Origin: Desulfopila sp. IMCC35008
GTDB taxonomy: Bacteria; Desulfobacterota; Desulfobulbia; Desulfobulbales; Desulfocapsaceae
Reading direction: 5' to 3'
Length of the DNA: 64,000 nt
Assembly: GCF_010646885.2 (NCBI RefSeq)
Contig: NZ_CP050700.1
Location: 6,020,001-6,084,000, forward strand
Below, piece after piece: positions 27,325 to 36,617 of this stretch (the stretch's first letter is position 1; each line of letters opens with the position of its first letter). The notes below the pieces were generated by a model. It was not told the DNA's origin, searched no databases, and saw only the letters and a list, made by a program, of their open reading frames with translations. A program made the translations under genes and the position numbers.

Positions 27325-28718
27325 TGTTTACTCCCTTTTGAGTCGGCAAATTGCTCAAGCCTGATGTGTTGTTGAAAAAACGACCGGTATTCATCCTGAC
27401 GGTGAGACACATAGAGAATAGTGCTCAAGGTATTGCCCGAAATCCGTTCCAGGTAATCGAGTAGCGACATGCGGGCGGTGTCATCCAGTCCCTGGGTCGG
27501 TTCATCAAGGATGAGGAGGGGGGGATTCTTGATCAGGGCTCGCGCAATCAGAACGAGACGTTGATCACCATATGGAAGTTTTCTGAACGGCGTATCCTTT
27601 AAATTTTCGAGATGAATAGAAGCCAGCCACTCGTAAGCCTTCTTTTTTTGCTGCGGTGTCACCTTGTCATAGAGGCCGATGGAGTCGAAATAACCGGACA
27701 ATACCACTTGAAGGAGGGATCCGGGAACCCGGTAATTTCGATGCAGGTCCGCCGAGACGATTCCCATACGTTTCTTGATATCCCAGATCGATTCACCGCT
27801 CCCTCTCCGGATACCGAAAATGTGCAGGTCATTGGCATAACACTTTGGGTTGTCGCCGGTCAGCATTTGCAGCAGGGAGGATTTGCCGCAACCGTTGGGG
27901 CCGGTGATCAGGGTGTGGTCGCCTGGCCTGACGGTAAGGTTCAGGCCGCTGAAAATTTTATCGGAACCATAGTGGACAAAACCGTTCTGTAAGGTAATTA
28001 ACTCTTTTGGCAGGTTCGTGGCAGGAGAGTGGCAAACCTTATCGTTGGTGAGCAGGCGGCTTTCATCATTAGCAAGTTTAGACAGTTGCTCGAGAGTGCC
28101 TGACAGGGTGCCCTGCAGCCGGATCGTTCGTTCTTTGAAAACGGCGAGATGGCTGCACCAGGTCGGGATATCGTCCCGGTTGCGTACTAATACCAGGATA
28201 CAGTACTTATTTTTTGGTACCTGTGAGAAGATGTGGTTCAGTTCTTCACAGCTGCTTGTATCCAGACCATCGTAGGGTGAGTCGAGGATGATAGTTGGAG
28301 TGTCACCGAGTAGTGCGCGCAGCAGCAGGAGTTTCCGCGCCTGTCCGGAGCTGAGTTGCCGATAGCCGCTCTGCAGCTGGTTGTACATGTCGAATTGACT
28401 GATGAGAGGATCAGAGAGTCTGGTCTGGGGCAGAAACTCGCTGGCGGGAGTGCCGGGGTCAATTCGGTCCATGAAATCGGTATCGTCTTTTTCGATTTCA
28501 GCCTCAAATATATTTTGTTGTTCTGCAAAGGAAATTTCGGATGGTGCGACAGGAAGCACGATTTGCTCAGCCTGTTCGGGCTGCAACCTGCCGGTGATAA
28601 GTTCCAGGAACTCGTTGATACCGGACTTGCCGGTACCGTAGAGGCACCAGAATTCTCCTATTCGAGCAGTAAAAGTATTTACAGATAAGAGGGGGTGTCG
28701 AACATTTCTGAGCAGCAT
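27321..28718 (-). CDS. ModF-like protein with two ABC ATPase domains
   Basis: 465 residues with two nucleotide-binding domains and no membrane segment, as in ModF. The C-terminal domain is intact: GPNGCGKSSLL (Walker A), a degenerate signature LPYGDQRLVLIARAL, and LLILDEPTQGLD (Walker B). The N-terminal domain is degenerate: CLYGTGKSG lacks the first Walker A glycine, and the Walker B end IILDSPYDGLD has Ser where the catalytic Glu is expected, although LSSGQARKLLLLRAL is kept. The start is the ATG at 28718; a TTG 9 bases upstream is less likely. ModF is linked to molybdate transport in E. coli, but its function is unclear, and no mod genes are near here. Confidence 0.83.
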   Translation of the reverse strand: MLLRNVRHPLLSVNTFTARIGEFWCLYGTGKSGINEFLELITGRLQPEQAEQIVLPVAPSEISFAEQQNIFEAEIEKDDTDFMDRIDPGTPASEFLPQTRLSDPLISQFDMYNQLQSGYRQLSSGQARKLLLLRALLGDTPTIILDSPYDGLDTSSCEELNHIFSQVPKNKYCILVLVRNRDDIPTWCSHLAVFKERTIRLQGTLSGTLEQLSKLANDESRLLTNDKVCHSPATNLPKELITLQNGFVHYGSDKIFSGLNLTVRPGDHTLITGPNGCGKSSLLQMLTGDNPKCYANDLHIFGIRRGSGESIWDIKKRMGIVSADLHRNYRVPGSLLQVVLSGYFDSIGLYDKVTPQQKKKAYEWLASIHLENLKDTPFRKLPYGDQRLVLIARALIKNPPLLILDEPTQGLDDTARMSLLDYLERISGNTLSTILYVSHRQDEYRSFFQQHIRLEQFADSKGSKQ

Positions 28719-28736
28719 GGTTGCCAACCTGTGGAT

Positions 28737-29165
28737 TTATGATAAGGGGGGCAGTGGACAACTGCTCTTATTGATCGGTTGCTTCTTTCCGTCATTATCA
28801 ACGGAAACATAGGTAAAGGCAGCCTCGGTAACCTTGAACAGGTTATTCCTGCCGCTGGGGGTGTGCATGACCGGACGGACCCAAACTTCAAGCCGGATCG
28901 TCATAGATGTTGTACCGATACGTTCAAGTTGGCCATAGCAGCAGACGACATCACCCACCTGGACAGGTTTAATGAAATGAATGGAATCGACGGCCACCGT
29001 GACGATACGCGATTGCGATATCTCTCGCGCCAGGATACCGCCGGCGATATCCATCTGTGACATTATCCAGCCGCCAAAGATATCTCCTGCCGGATTGGTG
29101 TCCGCGGGCATTGCAAGGGTCTGCAAGAGCCTGTCGCCCTGAGGTTGTTCATGTTCTTTTTTCAT
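28737..29165 (-). CDS. Acyl-CoA thioesterase (YciA-like hotdog fold)
   Basis: 142 residues of a hotdog-fold thioesterase that hydrolyses acyl-CoA to acid and CoA. The family motif TNPAGDIFGGWIMSQMDIAGG contains the catalytic aspartate, and VAVDSIHFIKPVQVGDVV is the second conserved block. The start is the ATG at 29165 (MKKEHEQPQGDRLLQ); further upstream residues do not fit the family. It lies 18 bp upstream of the ModF-like gene and is likely the first gene of that operon. Confidence 0.9.
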   Translation of the reverse strand: MKKEHEQPQGDRLLQTLAMPADTNPAGDIFGGWIMSQMDIAGGILAREISQSRIVTVAVDSIHFIKPVQVGDVVCCYGQLERIGTTSMTIRLEVWVRPVMHTPSGRNNLFKVTEAAFTYVSVDNDGKKQPINKSSCPLPPLS

Positions 29166-29238
29166 AGTGCAAGTGTACAGGCCGCCTGGGTAAAGTGTAA
29201 AGTGAAATCGCTCAATTAGCCAGAATTCGGGTTTACCT

Positions 29239-29262
29239 GGGGGCAGGCTTAAGCCTGACCCC
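29239..29262. repeat. REP-like palindrome, copy 1
   Basis: A 24-base near-perfect palindrome with core CAGGCTTAAGCCTG and flanking G and C runs. It differs from copy 2 (30596-30619) by a G in place of the T left of the core. It lies 17 bp past the stop of the radical SAM gene. Confidence 0.8.
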
Positions 29263-29278
29263 ACCCGAGAGATCCAGG

Positions 29279-30559
29279 CTACAGGCAACGAATAGCGTCG
29301 TAGCACCAGAGGCAGTGCCCGCAGGGGACGGGGATGCCGAAACAGTCGTTAATGAAGGGGCCTGCCTCGCCGGTAATGTCAGGGCATGGACCGGGATTGC
29401 AGCTATGACAGTACGGGAACTCGTTGCTGCCTGAATGGGCACGGAATTCGACCAGGTCTGTATCGGTACAGATATCGTCAAGTTCGCGGTCGATGATGTT
29501 GCCAAAACTCTTTGCGTGAAAGTGCTTGGGTTGACCATTCATGTGCAAGGTGTAATCGTGCCAGAGGGCGTGACACGGCATTACATAACCGCGGGTATTG
29601 ATAAAAAGCGCCTTATCTCGAATAAATTTGCAGGAACGGCCAAGTGTTGCGGTGAGGGGGGGCAGGTCGAGTTCGATACCATATTCACCGGCTGTCTCAT
29701 AACTGCGCCGGTAGTATGTTTCTGCCTCCTGGGTGATGGTTTCATCGAACGTTTCCAGATGATTGACATGCAGCCAGGTGTCGTCTTTCCTGGCTTCTCC
29801 AAGCATCTGTTTAAAAATGTTTTTCAGGAGATGCTCTTTGGGGTGCCGGGGGGCGATCCAGGTTTTTCCCGTGAGTTGCTTCAACTCGATCCCTTCATCG
29901 GTGCAGAACTTTTTGTACTTGTTGTAGATCTTTCTCGCCTTATCACTATTTGTGTCAAAGAGGGTAGATGCCTCATTTTCAGGCTGAAAGGCAAGCAGGT
30001 GAGAGCCTATGATAAAGTCGGCCCCTTCATCACCGAGTTGACGCACCAGGTCGGGCAGATTGGGGAGGGTTTCCCGGGTGAGAACGACTTCTCCACCGAG
30101 TCGGAAGTCGGCACATCCTTTTCTCTTGCGAATTGAATCGACCATTTTAACAGGGGAATGTGGTAACACCTGATGCTGAAAAGGTTTGCCTGGTGCCGAT
30201 TCTTTACAGGTGGAACCATCCACGGAGATGCAGAGCAGGTTCAGCCCTGCATCAATCAATTCGTTACTGTTCTTCTCATCGAGCAGGATGCCGTTGGTCT
30301 GGAATCCTCTCCTGCTGTTTTTCGGCATATGCTTTCTGGCAGTAGAAAGCATCTCAACCAGGTTGGGGTGGAGCAGGGGTTCTCCGATGCCGTTAAGGAT
30401 AAGTTCTTCGATTTCGGCAAGATGGGGAATAAGGCGCATAAAGACTGCAGGGTCTAAGTCCTCGTTGCTGATACGGCTCTCCGGGACGTGTTTAATACAC
30501 ATGCCACAGCGCATATTGCAGCGGGTGGTTATCTCGACATATAATTTCCTGGCAAACAT
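29279..30559 (-). CDS. Radical SAM protein with cysteine-rich C-terminal domain
   Basis: 426 residues from the ATG at 30559 (MFARKLYVEITTRCNMRC). The radical SAM cluster motif CNMRCGMC gives Cys14, Cys18 and Cys21. NGIGEPLLHPNLVEML follows as the SAM-binding GxGEP-type motif. The last 110 residues hold many cysteines (CKFIRDK, MPCHALWHDYT, FPYCHSCNPGPCPDITG, NDCFG, VPCGHCLWCYDAIRCL), probably ligands of additional iron-sulfur clusters as in SPASM domains. It resembles maturases reported near tungsten or molybdenum aldehyde oxidoreductases, but no such enzyme is in the window, so the substrate is unknown. It stands alone between two copies of one palindrome. Confidence 0.87.
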   Translation of the reverse strand: MFARKLYVEITTRCNMRCGMCIKHVPESRISNEDLDPAVFMRLIPHLAEIEELILNGIGEPLLHPNLVEMLSTARKHMPKNSRRGFQTNGILLDEKNSNELIDAGLNLLCISVDGSTCKESAPGKPFQHQVLPHSPVKMVDSIRKRKGCADFRLGGEVVLTRETLPNLPDLVRQLGDEGADFIIGSHLLAFQPENEASTLFDTNSDKARKIYNKYKKFCTDEGIELKQLTGKTWIAPRHPKEHLLKNIFKQMLGEARKDDTWLHVNHLETFDETITQEAETYYRRSYETAGEYGIELDLPPLTATLGRSCKFIRDKALFINTRGYVMPCHALWHDYTLHMNGQPKHFHAKSFGNIIDRELDDICTDTDLVEFRAHSGSNEFPYCHSCNPGPCPDITGEAGPFINDCFGIPVPCGHCLWCYDAIRCL

Positions 30560-30595
30560 GAAAATAGGGTCGGGGCAATGGCTTGATGGGGTGAT

Positions 30596-30619
30596 GGGGT
30601 CAGGCTTAAGCCTGACCCC
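30596..30619. repeat. REP-like palindrome, copy 2
   Basis: A perfect 24-base palindrome with core CAGGCTTAAGCCTG flanked by GGGGT and ACCCC. It lies 37 bp upstream of the radical SAM start. With copy 1 it brackets the gene. Confidence 0.85.
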
Positions 30620-30711
30620 GGCAACCACGGATATAAATATACTCCATATGTGCATACTTATATGAAGTATTTTCCCTGTCGCCTAACGAGGGCGTTTATG
30701 AGAAATACCGG

Positions 30712-31827
30712 CTAGATCTGGTCAGCGATAATTTTCAGTACCCTGCGTACCGGTTCGGCGGCACCCCAGAGCAGCTGGTCTCCGACTGAGAAGGCGGTAA
30801 GGTATTCAGGTCCGATATTCATCTTGCGGATCCGGCCAATGGGTATGGTCAGGGTTCCGGATGTTTTTTGTGGTGTTAACTCGCTCATGGTCACCTCTTT
30901 CTCGTTGGGAACTATCTTCACCCATTCGTTATGACTGCCGATGAGTTGCTCAGCCTCGGCAACAGAAATGTCCTTTTTGAGTTTAATTGTATAGGCTTGG
31001 GAGTGACAGCGCATAGCACCTATCCGTACGCATTGACCGTCGATGGGAATGATATTGTCTCCCGTTCTGCCGAGTATTTTATTGGTTTCGGCAATGCCCT
31101 TCCATTCTTCCCTGGTCTGGCCGTTTTCCATGGGGCGGTCGATCCATGGGATAAGGCTTGCTGCCAGAGGTACTCCCCAGTTATCGGTGCTAAGAGAAGA
31201 ATCGTTCAATTTAGCGGTGATACGGCTATCGATTTCGCCTATAGCGGAGGCGGGGTCGGAGAGCAGGCTGCTTACTTCCTGTTCAAGTTCGCCCATCTGG
31301 GAGATAAGTTCCCGCATATTTTTGGCACCTGCACCGCTGGCCGCCTGGTAAGTCATGGTGCTCAGCCATTCGACGAGGTCGTTTTCAAAAAGTCCACCGA
31401 GGCCCATCATCATGAGTGAGACAGTACAGTTCCCGCCGATATAATTCCTGATGCCCTCTTCCAGGCCTTTATCAATCACCTTTCTGTTGACAGGGTCTAG
31501 TACAATGATCGCATCATCCTGCATGCGCAGGGTAGAGGCGGCATCTATCCAGTATCCGTTCCATTTTTTGCGAAGCTTGTCGTATACGGAGGAGGTGTAC
31601 CCGCCACCCTGGCAACTGAGGATGATGTCCATGTCGGTAAGGGTCTCGATGTCCATGGCGTCCAGCAGCGGATGGGGGCCTGAACCGACATCTGGGCCGT
31701 CCTGGCCGACCTGTGAGGTAGTAAAGAAAAACGATTGTATATTTGCAAAATCGTTTTCTGAACGCATGCGGTCCATGAGCACTGAACCGACCATCCCCCG
31801 CCATCCGATAAAACCTACCTTAATCAT
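30712..31827 (-). CDS. asd: Aspartate-semialdehyde dehydrogenase
   Basis: Reduces aspartyl phosphate to aspartate semialdehyde for lysine, methionine, threonine and diaminopimelate synthesis. At 371 residues it has the length of the proteobacterial type. NADP-binding [19 protein letters not shown] is at the N-terminus, the catalytic cysteine is in [20 protein letters not shown], and the substrate region is [19 protein letters not shown]-like. The start is the ATG at 31827 with GGAG 8-9 bases before; a GTG 9 bases upstream is in frame. It stands alone. A cluster of hairpins lies 60-150 bases upstream. Confidence 0.95.
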   Translation of the reverse strand: MIKVGFIGWRGMVGSVLMDRMRSENDFANIQSFFFTTSQVGQDGPDVGSGPHPLLDAMDIETLTDMDIILSCQGGGYTSSVYDKLRKKWNGYWIDAASTLRMQDDAIIVLDPVNRKVIDKGLEEGIRNYIGGNCTVSLMMMGLGGLFENDLVEWLSTMTYQAASGAGAKNMRELISQMGELEQEVSSLLSDPASAIGEIDSRITAKLNDSSLSTDNWGVPLAASLIPWIDRPMENGQTREEWKGIAETNKILGRTGDNIIPIDGQCVRIGAMRCHSQAYTIKLKKDISVAEAEQLIGSHNEWVKIVPNEKEVTMSELTPQKTSGTLTIPIGRIRKMNIGPEYLTAFSVGDQLLWGAAEPVRRVLKIIADQI

Positions 31828-31890
31828 TTGAATCACTCCGTAATTAATCGTTACCTGGTGTTTAGGAAAATACCGCTACGATACCCGTCT

Positions 31891-31971
31891 GCTCCTGATG
31901 AGCCGCAAGGGAGCCCGTCATCTGACGGTGTACGATTGAGAGCGCACCCAGCAGGGAAGCGCAGTTGGTGC
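31891..31971. other. Cluster of three hairpins between asd and the M20 peptidase gene
   Basis: Paired arms GCTCC/GGAGC (31891-31895 with 31910-31914), CCGTCA/TGACGG (31915-31920 with 31923-31928) and GCACC/GGTGC (31944-31948 with 31967-31971). It lies in the leader of either divergent gene. It does not match a lysine, SAM or other riboswitch core that I know. Confidence 0.35.
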
Positions 31972-32095
31972 CATATATGTTACACAAAAAAATCACAATT
32001 GCTCGAAAATTCATAGCCTCTGAACGAAAACTGGTTTATTCCTGCCTCGAATAAGAGTGTACCTACCCAACTGGCATATATTGAGGAAAACAAAG

Positions 32096-33463
32096 ATGAG
32101 CAAAGCGACCATCTACATGGAGAAAAATTTCGAGAGGTTTACAGATGAATTACAGCAATGGTTGAGGGTGCCGAGTATCAGCGCACTGCCCGAGCACAAG
32201 GAGGATGTCCGGGCTGCGGCTGAATGGGTTGAAAAGAAGCTGATTGGGATCGGTTTCCAGGAAACAACTTTGATCGAAACAGCGGGACATCCGATGGTCT
32301 ATGCGGAATATAGGCATGATGCGTCACAACCTACCTTGCTTATTTACGGTCACTATGATGTCCAACCTGCTGACCCCCTGGAAGAGTGGCTGTCGCCTCC
32401 GTTTGAACCCCAGATCCGTGATAACAATATGTACGGTCGTGGAGCCTCGGATGATAAGGGGCAAGTCATGCTTGTGCTTGCCGCCCTGGAAACACTCCTT
32501 GCTACCACCGGGACCCTGCCGATCAATGTCCGTATCCTGCTAGAAGGTGAAGAGGAGTCGGGCGGTGCGGGTATAGATCAATATGTGCGTCAAAACGGGC
32601 ACAAGCTTGCAGCAGATGCTGTACTGATATGCGATACCCATATGGTCAGCACCAGACAGCCTTCCCTGATTAATGGGCTCAGGGGTATCTTGTATGGGGA
32701 AGTGGTGGTGTTCGGAGCTGCCAGTGATCTTCATTCCGGAAGTTATGGTGGTGTTGCACCCAACCCTCTGCATGCGCTTTGTCTCCTTTTCAGCCGGTTG
32801 AAAGGGGAGGATGGGATCATCAATATACCGGAGTTGATGGATGTGGCTGAAGAAGTCTCCGATGACGAGAAAACATTTTTTAATGATGATCCCCTTGGGA
32901 TAGAGCGGTGCCTGAAAAAGGAAATGGGTGTTGATCGTCTTGTAGGTGATCTCAGGCACGCACCTTTAGAGCGGCTTGGGATTCGCCCGACGTTCGAGGT
33001 CCATGGCATTCGTGGCGGCTTTGTTGGTGAGGGGGCGAAGACAGTTATTCCTGCATCTGCGCTGGCCAAGGTCAGTATGCGGCTTCCTGCGTATTTGGAT
33101 ACCGGCGAGGTTTTCGGCTGGCTTGAAAAGGCGATAGTTGCCAATATGCCAAAGGGGTACAGGGTGGAGGTCCGCAATCTTCACAGTGGTCGCGGGATCT
33201 CAGTCGCGGCCGATAATCCTTTTATCCAGGCGGCTTCTGACTCCCTGGCACATGTCTATGGTACGAAGCCTGTTTTTATGAGGGAGGGTGGTTCGATCCC
33301 GGTCGCGGCATTATTTGATAGTATTCTTGAAGTCCCGGTTATCCTTATGGGGTTTGGTTTGTCCGATGATGGTGCCCATGGACCCAATGAGAAGTTCAGT
33401 ATGGATCAGTTCCGTCTCGGAATTGAGGCGGTGGTTGATTATCTTGTCAGGCTTGGCCGGTAA
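32096..33463 (+). CDS. M20 family dipeptidase
   Basis: 455 residues of a zinc metallopeptidase of the M20 family. Metal-ligand motifs are visible: LLIYGHYDVQPADP (His and catalytic Asp), GRGASDDKGQ (bridging Asp) and EGEEESGG (general-base Glu plus ligand). Near the C-terminus MREGGSIPVAALF is also family-typical. The start is the ATG at 32096 (MSKATIYMEKN) with GAGG upstream. Likely a cytosolic dipeptidase or carboxypeptidase; the substrate preference cannot be read. Confidence 0.92.
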   Translation: MSKATIYMEKNFERFTDELQQWLRVPSISALPEHKEDVRAAAEWVEKKLIGIGFQETTLIETAGHPMVYAEYRHDASQPTLLIYGHYDVQPADPLEEWLSPPFEPQIRDNNMYGRGASDDKGQVMLVLAALETLLATTGTLPINVRILLEGEEESGGAGIDQYVRQNGHKLAADAVLICDTHMVSTRQPSLINGLRGILYGEVVVFGAASDLHSGSYGGVAPNPLHALCLLFSRLKGEDGIINIPELMDVAEEVSDDEKTFFNDDPLGIERCLKKEMGVDRLVGDLRHAPLERLGIRPTFEVHGIRGGFVGEGAKTVIPASALAKVSMRLPAYLDTGEVFGWLEKAIVANMPKGYRVEVRNLHSGRGISVAADNPFIQAASDSLAHVYGTKPVFMREGGSIPVAALFDSILEVPVILMGFGLSDDGAHGPNEKFSMDQFRLGIEAVVDYLVRLGR

Positions 33464-33598
33464 GGAGAAAAAACGGATATTTTTTTGTTCATTTCCTGTT
33501 TCGTAGTATGATAAGGGATCTACCCAGGAATTCCCTGCTGTTTTCGGTGGGAGCAGGTTGTATGTTAACTAATCACCGGCATGAACGAGGACTATTTC

Positions 33599-33967
33599 AT
33601 GACAGAAGAGAAACGGCGGTTCAGCCGTGTTGTGTTTGGCATGAACGCAAAACTGATCCTGGCCGATCAGGAAATTACAGTAGGCGAGATTATCAACCTG
33701 AGTGTGGGAGGATGCCAGCTCGATATTACAGCAGCACTTGAGGCCGGGTCAAAATGCAGGATGCTGATCGAATTAAACCCGGCAGACAGGAGAATGAATG
33801 TGGAGGTGGATGGGGAAATTGTTCGGGTCGAAGAGAGCTCCGCCAGTATTCGCTTCTTATCCATCAATCCCGAGGATCTCGTCCATCTGCAGAATATCAT
33901 CCGGTATAATTCCCCGGATCCTGACAAGGTTGAAAAGGAGATTGACGAGCATCCCGGCCTGGTTTAA
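33599..33967 (+). CDS. PilZ-domain protein (c-di-GMP binding)
   Basis: 122 residues forming a single PilZ domain. The RxxxR motif is in EEKRRFSRVVFG and the (D/N)xSxxG motif in NLSVGGCQLDI, both needed for cyclic di-GMP binding. The start is the ATG at 33599, which has GAGGA 8 bases upstream; the ATG at 33581 has no ribosome binding site. It is probably a small signal receiver acting on another protein. It converges with the hybrid histidine kinase gene. Confidence 0.9.
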   Translation: MTEEKRRFSRVVFGMNAKLILADQEITVGEIINLSVGGCQLDITAALEAGSKCRMLIELNPADRRMNVEVDGEIVRVEESSASIRFLSINPEDLVHLQNIIRYNSPDPDKVEKEIDEHPGLV

Positions 33968-33977
33968 ATCAGTGGGT

Positions 33978-36446
33978 TCAGCCTTTTTCTAATTCCTCTT
34001 TTACGGCCCGAGCGAGAGAGAGTACGGTATATGGTTTTCTGATATATTGCCCGGCACCCAGCTGCTGGGCATCTACAATATTCCTGGTTTCCGAATAGCC
34101 GCTGGCAATAATCGCTTTCTGTTTCGGTTGTATTTGTATAGCCTGCTCAAAAGTGTCCCGTCCATTCATGCCACCCGGCATGATCATGTCCAGGACCAGG
34201 ATGTCGTATTGGTTCCTCTTCATGAGGGCCAGGGCCTCTTCACCGCTTTCAGCGCTGTAAACCGAATACTTCAGTTTTTCCAGAATCTCCGTTGCAAACT
34301 GACGCTGCTCCTCCATGTCGTCAATTACAAGCACCGTTTCGCCTGCACCCTGGTAATCGTTGATCCGCTCGATCACTTGTGGGATGATGTCCTTTCTTGA
34401 GGCGGGGAAATAGAGAGAAAAAGTGGTTCCCTGCCCAGGCCTGGTATCGATATCAATGTGGCCGTCATGATCCCTTACAGTGTTCCACACCAGGGTCATG
34501 CCAAGGCCTGTACCGCTTCTGCCCATTATCTTTGAGGTGTAAAATGGTTCGAAAATATGGTTGAGTTCTTCTGCAGAAATGCCTGTTCCGGTATCCTTGA
34601 CAATCAGCAATACGTACTCTCCGGCTGGCATACCCGGTACGGGAAAGTCCGTTTCGATATACCTGTTTTCTGTTGCGACACTGAGAATACCGCCATCCGC
34701 CATTGCTTCGATGCTATTGGTTATAAGGTTGAGCAAACATTTTGAGAGGTGGACGGGCGACCCTTGGAGGTTGAGCAGGTCATCGGCCAGGGTGAGGTGG
34801 ACGGTTATAGTACTGCTCTCTTTAAGGAGTGAGGTGTATTCGGGGCTTTCTTTCAGTTCGGAGATTATGTGATTAAGGTTGATGGTCGTTTTGTTGTCCA
34901 CGCTGTGTCGGGCAAGGGTCAGTAAGTCAGAGACAATTGCGGCGGCCCGGATACCTGATTGTTTAATTGTCTGAAGGGGACGATACATCGGATCCGTTTC
35001 CGGCCTTTCGACCAGCAGCATGTCCGGATAACTCACCAGGCCGGAGAGGATATTGTTCAGGTCATGGGCGACGCCACCAGCCAGCAAACCGATAGCTTCC
35101 ATCTTCTGGGCGTTTTTCAGTTTTTCCTCAAGTTCTTTCATCTGGGTTATGTCGTGAATATCCAGGGTGTACCCTATAACGTTATTGTCCAGGGTCGTAT
35201 AGGGGGCAAGATGAATATGCCAGTGTCGTTTCGTCTCACCAGGCCGTTCATAGATTCCTGTTACGTGTGATTGTTCTCCCTGGAGGCATGCTGCAGTATG
35301 GTCATCCAGACATATGTTGAAAAAAGGCTGGCTGATGACATCGGGAAGGGTTTTGGTTTCAAGCTCTTGGCGGCTCTGGCCAACCAGTTCACGATAGGTG
35401 CGGTTGACCAGCAGGTGTTTGTGACTCGTGTCAAAGAGGGCAATGGCGTCAGGCGATGTTTCTACAACCCTGGCGTATTTCTGAAGTTCCTCGGTTACTG
35501 CCCTGTTTTTTTCTATTTCCTGCTGTAATTCACTATTTGCTTTAACCAATGATTTTGTCTGTCTGGAAACCTGGCTTCTGAGAAACATGCTGATGGCACA
35601 GAGCAGGGACAGGGTAATTAATATGACTGCAATAAGATACTGTACGGACTTGGGAATGGTGTTTTCCTGCTCAAGTCTGAGCCATTTTTCGAGCGCCTTG
35701 TAATAGGGTGAGTCCGAGTGGTTCTTGTATTGAACCAGCTTGGTGTCTAAAATAGTGAGCAGATCCCTGTGACGATCCTTGGGTGCAGCGTAGCGAACCT
35801 CGATAGGGTTGAAGATTATTGGCGAAATCAGGGTCTTATATTTTTTTTGATTAGCCCGGCCGAACATCCTATTGACCACGCCTATATCGAGGTACCCTGT
35901 GTCAAGCATTTCAAAGATGGTCTGGTAGCCGTCTGTTTCTATGAACCTGCAGGTGACGTTGAATTTCTGGGTGAGTTCCTTGAGTGCCTTAAAATGAATA
36001 TCTCCCATTTTTACCGCAACGCGTTTTCCCTCAAGATCGAGGAGAGAGGAGAGATGTTTGGCGTGGGAAGAGTATATCTCGGCCCAGTTGGCCATGACCG
36101 TCTCGTCGTTAAAATCCAGGAATTTTGCGCGCTCACTGCTGAACGCAACAACGGGTAGCAGGTCTATTTCCCCGGCAGCGACTTTTTCGAACAATGAGTC
36201 CCAATGTCCCTGCTCAAACTCGAGTTGCCATCCTTCCTCTGTAGCTAGAGCTTGCAGGATGTCAATAAAAAGGCCGGCTGCTTTACCGTCATCAGCGGTG
36301 AAGATGAGAGGTTTGTTGTCATATACCCCAACTCTTAATGGTTTTGCTGCCCATGCCGTAATGACGGTCGAGAGCAGCAGGAGGACTATGCAGATGGGTG
36401 TCAGATAACGGTCAGGCAGCAGTGTCTTTATCAAAGTAGTGGGCAT
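33978..36446 (-). CDS. Hybrid histidine kinase with periplasmic substrate-binding domain
   Basis: 822 residues. Signal/anchor at 1-33, then a periplasmic SBP_bac_3 domain (LRVGVYDNKPLIFTADDGK, GEIDLLPVVAFSSERAKFLDF, about residues 35-270). A membrane helix at about 290 (IAVILITLSLLCAISMFL) and a short coiled coil follow, then a PAS domain (YARVVETSPDAIALFD). The kinase core has its phospho-accepting His in LAGGVAHDLNNILSGLV and ATP-binding G boxes (DTGTGIS, GTGLGMTLVW). A receiver domain closes the protein (VIDDMEEQRQFA, phosphorylated Asp in LVLDMIMPGG). The start is the ATG at 36446; a TTG at 36509 is in frame. The periplasmic ligand is unknown and no cognate regulator is adjacent. Confidence 0.92.
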   Translation of the reverse strand: MPTTLIKTLLPDRYLTPICIVLLLLSTVITAWAAKPLRVGVYDNKPLIFTADDGKAAGLFIDILQALATEEGWQLEFEQGHWDSLFEKVAAGEIDLLPVVAFSSERAKFLDFNDETVMANWAEIYSSHAKHLSSLLDLEGKRVAVKMGDIHFKALKELTQKFNVTCRFIETDGYQTIFEMLDTGYLDIGVVNRMFGRANQKKYKTLISPIIFNPIEVRYAAPKDRHRDLLTILDTKLVQYKNHSDSPYYKALEKWLRLEQENTIPKSVQYLIAVILITLSLLCAISMFLRSQVSRQTKSLVKANSELQQEIEKNRAVTEELQKYARVVETSPDAIALFDTSHKHLLVNRTYRELVGQSRQELETKTLPDVISQPFFNICLDDHTAACLQGEQSHVTGIYERPGETKRHWHIHLAPYTTLDNNVIGYTLDIHDITQMKELEEKLKNAQKMEAIGLLAGGVAHDLNNILSGLVSYPDMLLVERPETDPMYRPLQTIKQSGIRAAAIVSDLLTLARHSVDNKTTINLNHIISELKESPEYTSLLKESSTITVHLTLADDLLNLQGSPVHLSKCLLNLITNSIEAMADGGILSVATENRYIETDFPVPGMPAGEYVLLIVKDTGTGISAEELNHIFEPFYTSKIMGRSGTGLGMTLVWNTVRDHDGHIDIDTRPGQGTTFSLYFPASRKDIIPQVIERINDYQGAGETVLVIDDMEEQRQFATEILEKLKYSVYSAESGEEALALMKRNQYDILVLDMIMPGGMNGRDTFEQAIQIQPKQKAIIASGYSETRNIVDAQQLGAGQYIRKPYTVLSLARAVKEELEKG

Positions 36447-36617
36447 TGTTTGCTGTGAAAGAAAAAACAACGTTTTGTGGACTATATTGTTTACAGAGAC
36501 GATGGTCAAATATGAATCAACAGGTCCGTGATACCGAGAGACGGAAAATACAAAAAGGCGATTCCGTTTATTTCGAAAACGCCCTTCTGGATTGGATCTT
36601 ATACTGGTAAATATAGG

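Noticed and set aside
29435-30136. Long plus-strand open frame across the radical SAM gene
   Set aside because: It is antisense to a gene with clear radical SAM motifs and has no domain of its own.
31891-31928. CTGATGAG suggesting a hammerhead ribozyme, or a lysine riboswitch before asd
   Set aside because: The GAAA core and cleavage-site stems are missing, and no lysine-riboswitch core sequence is present.
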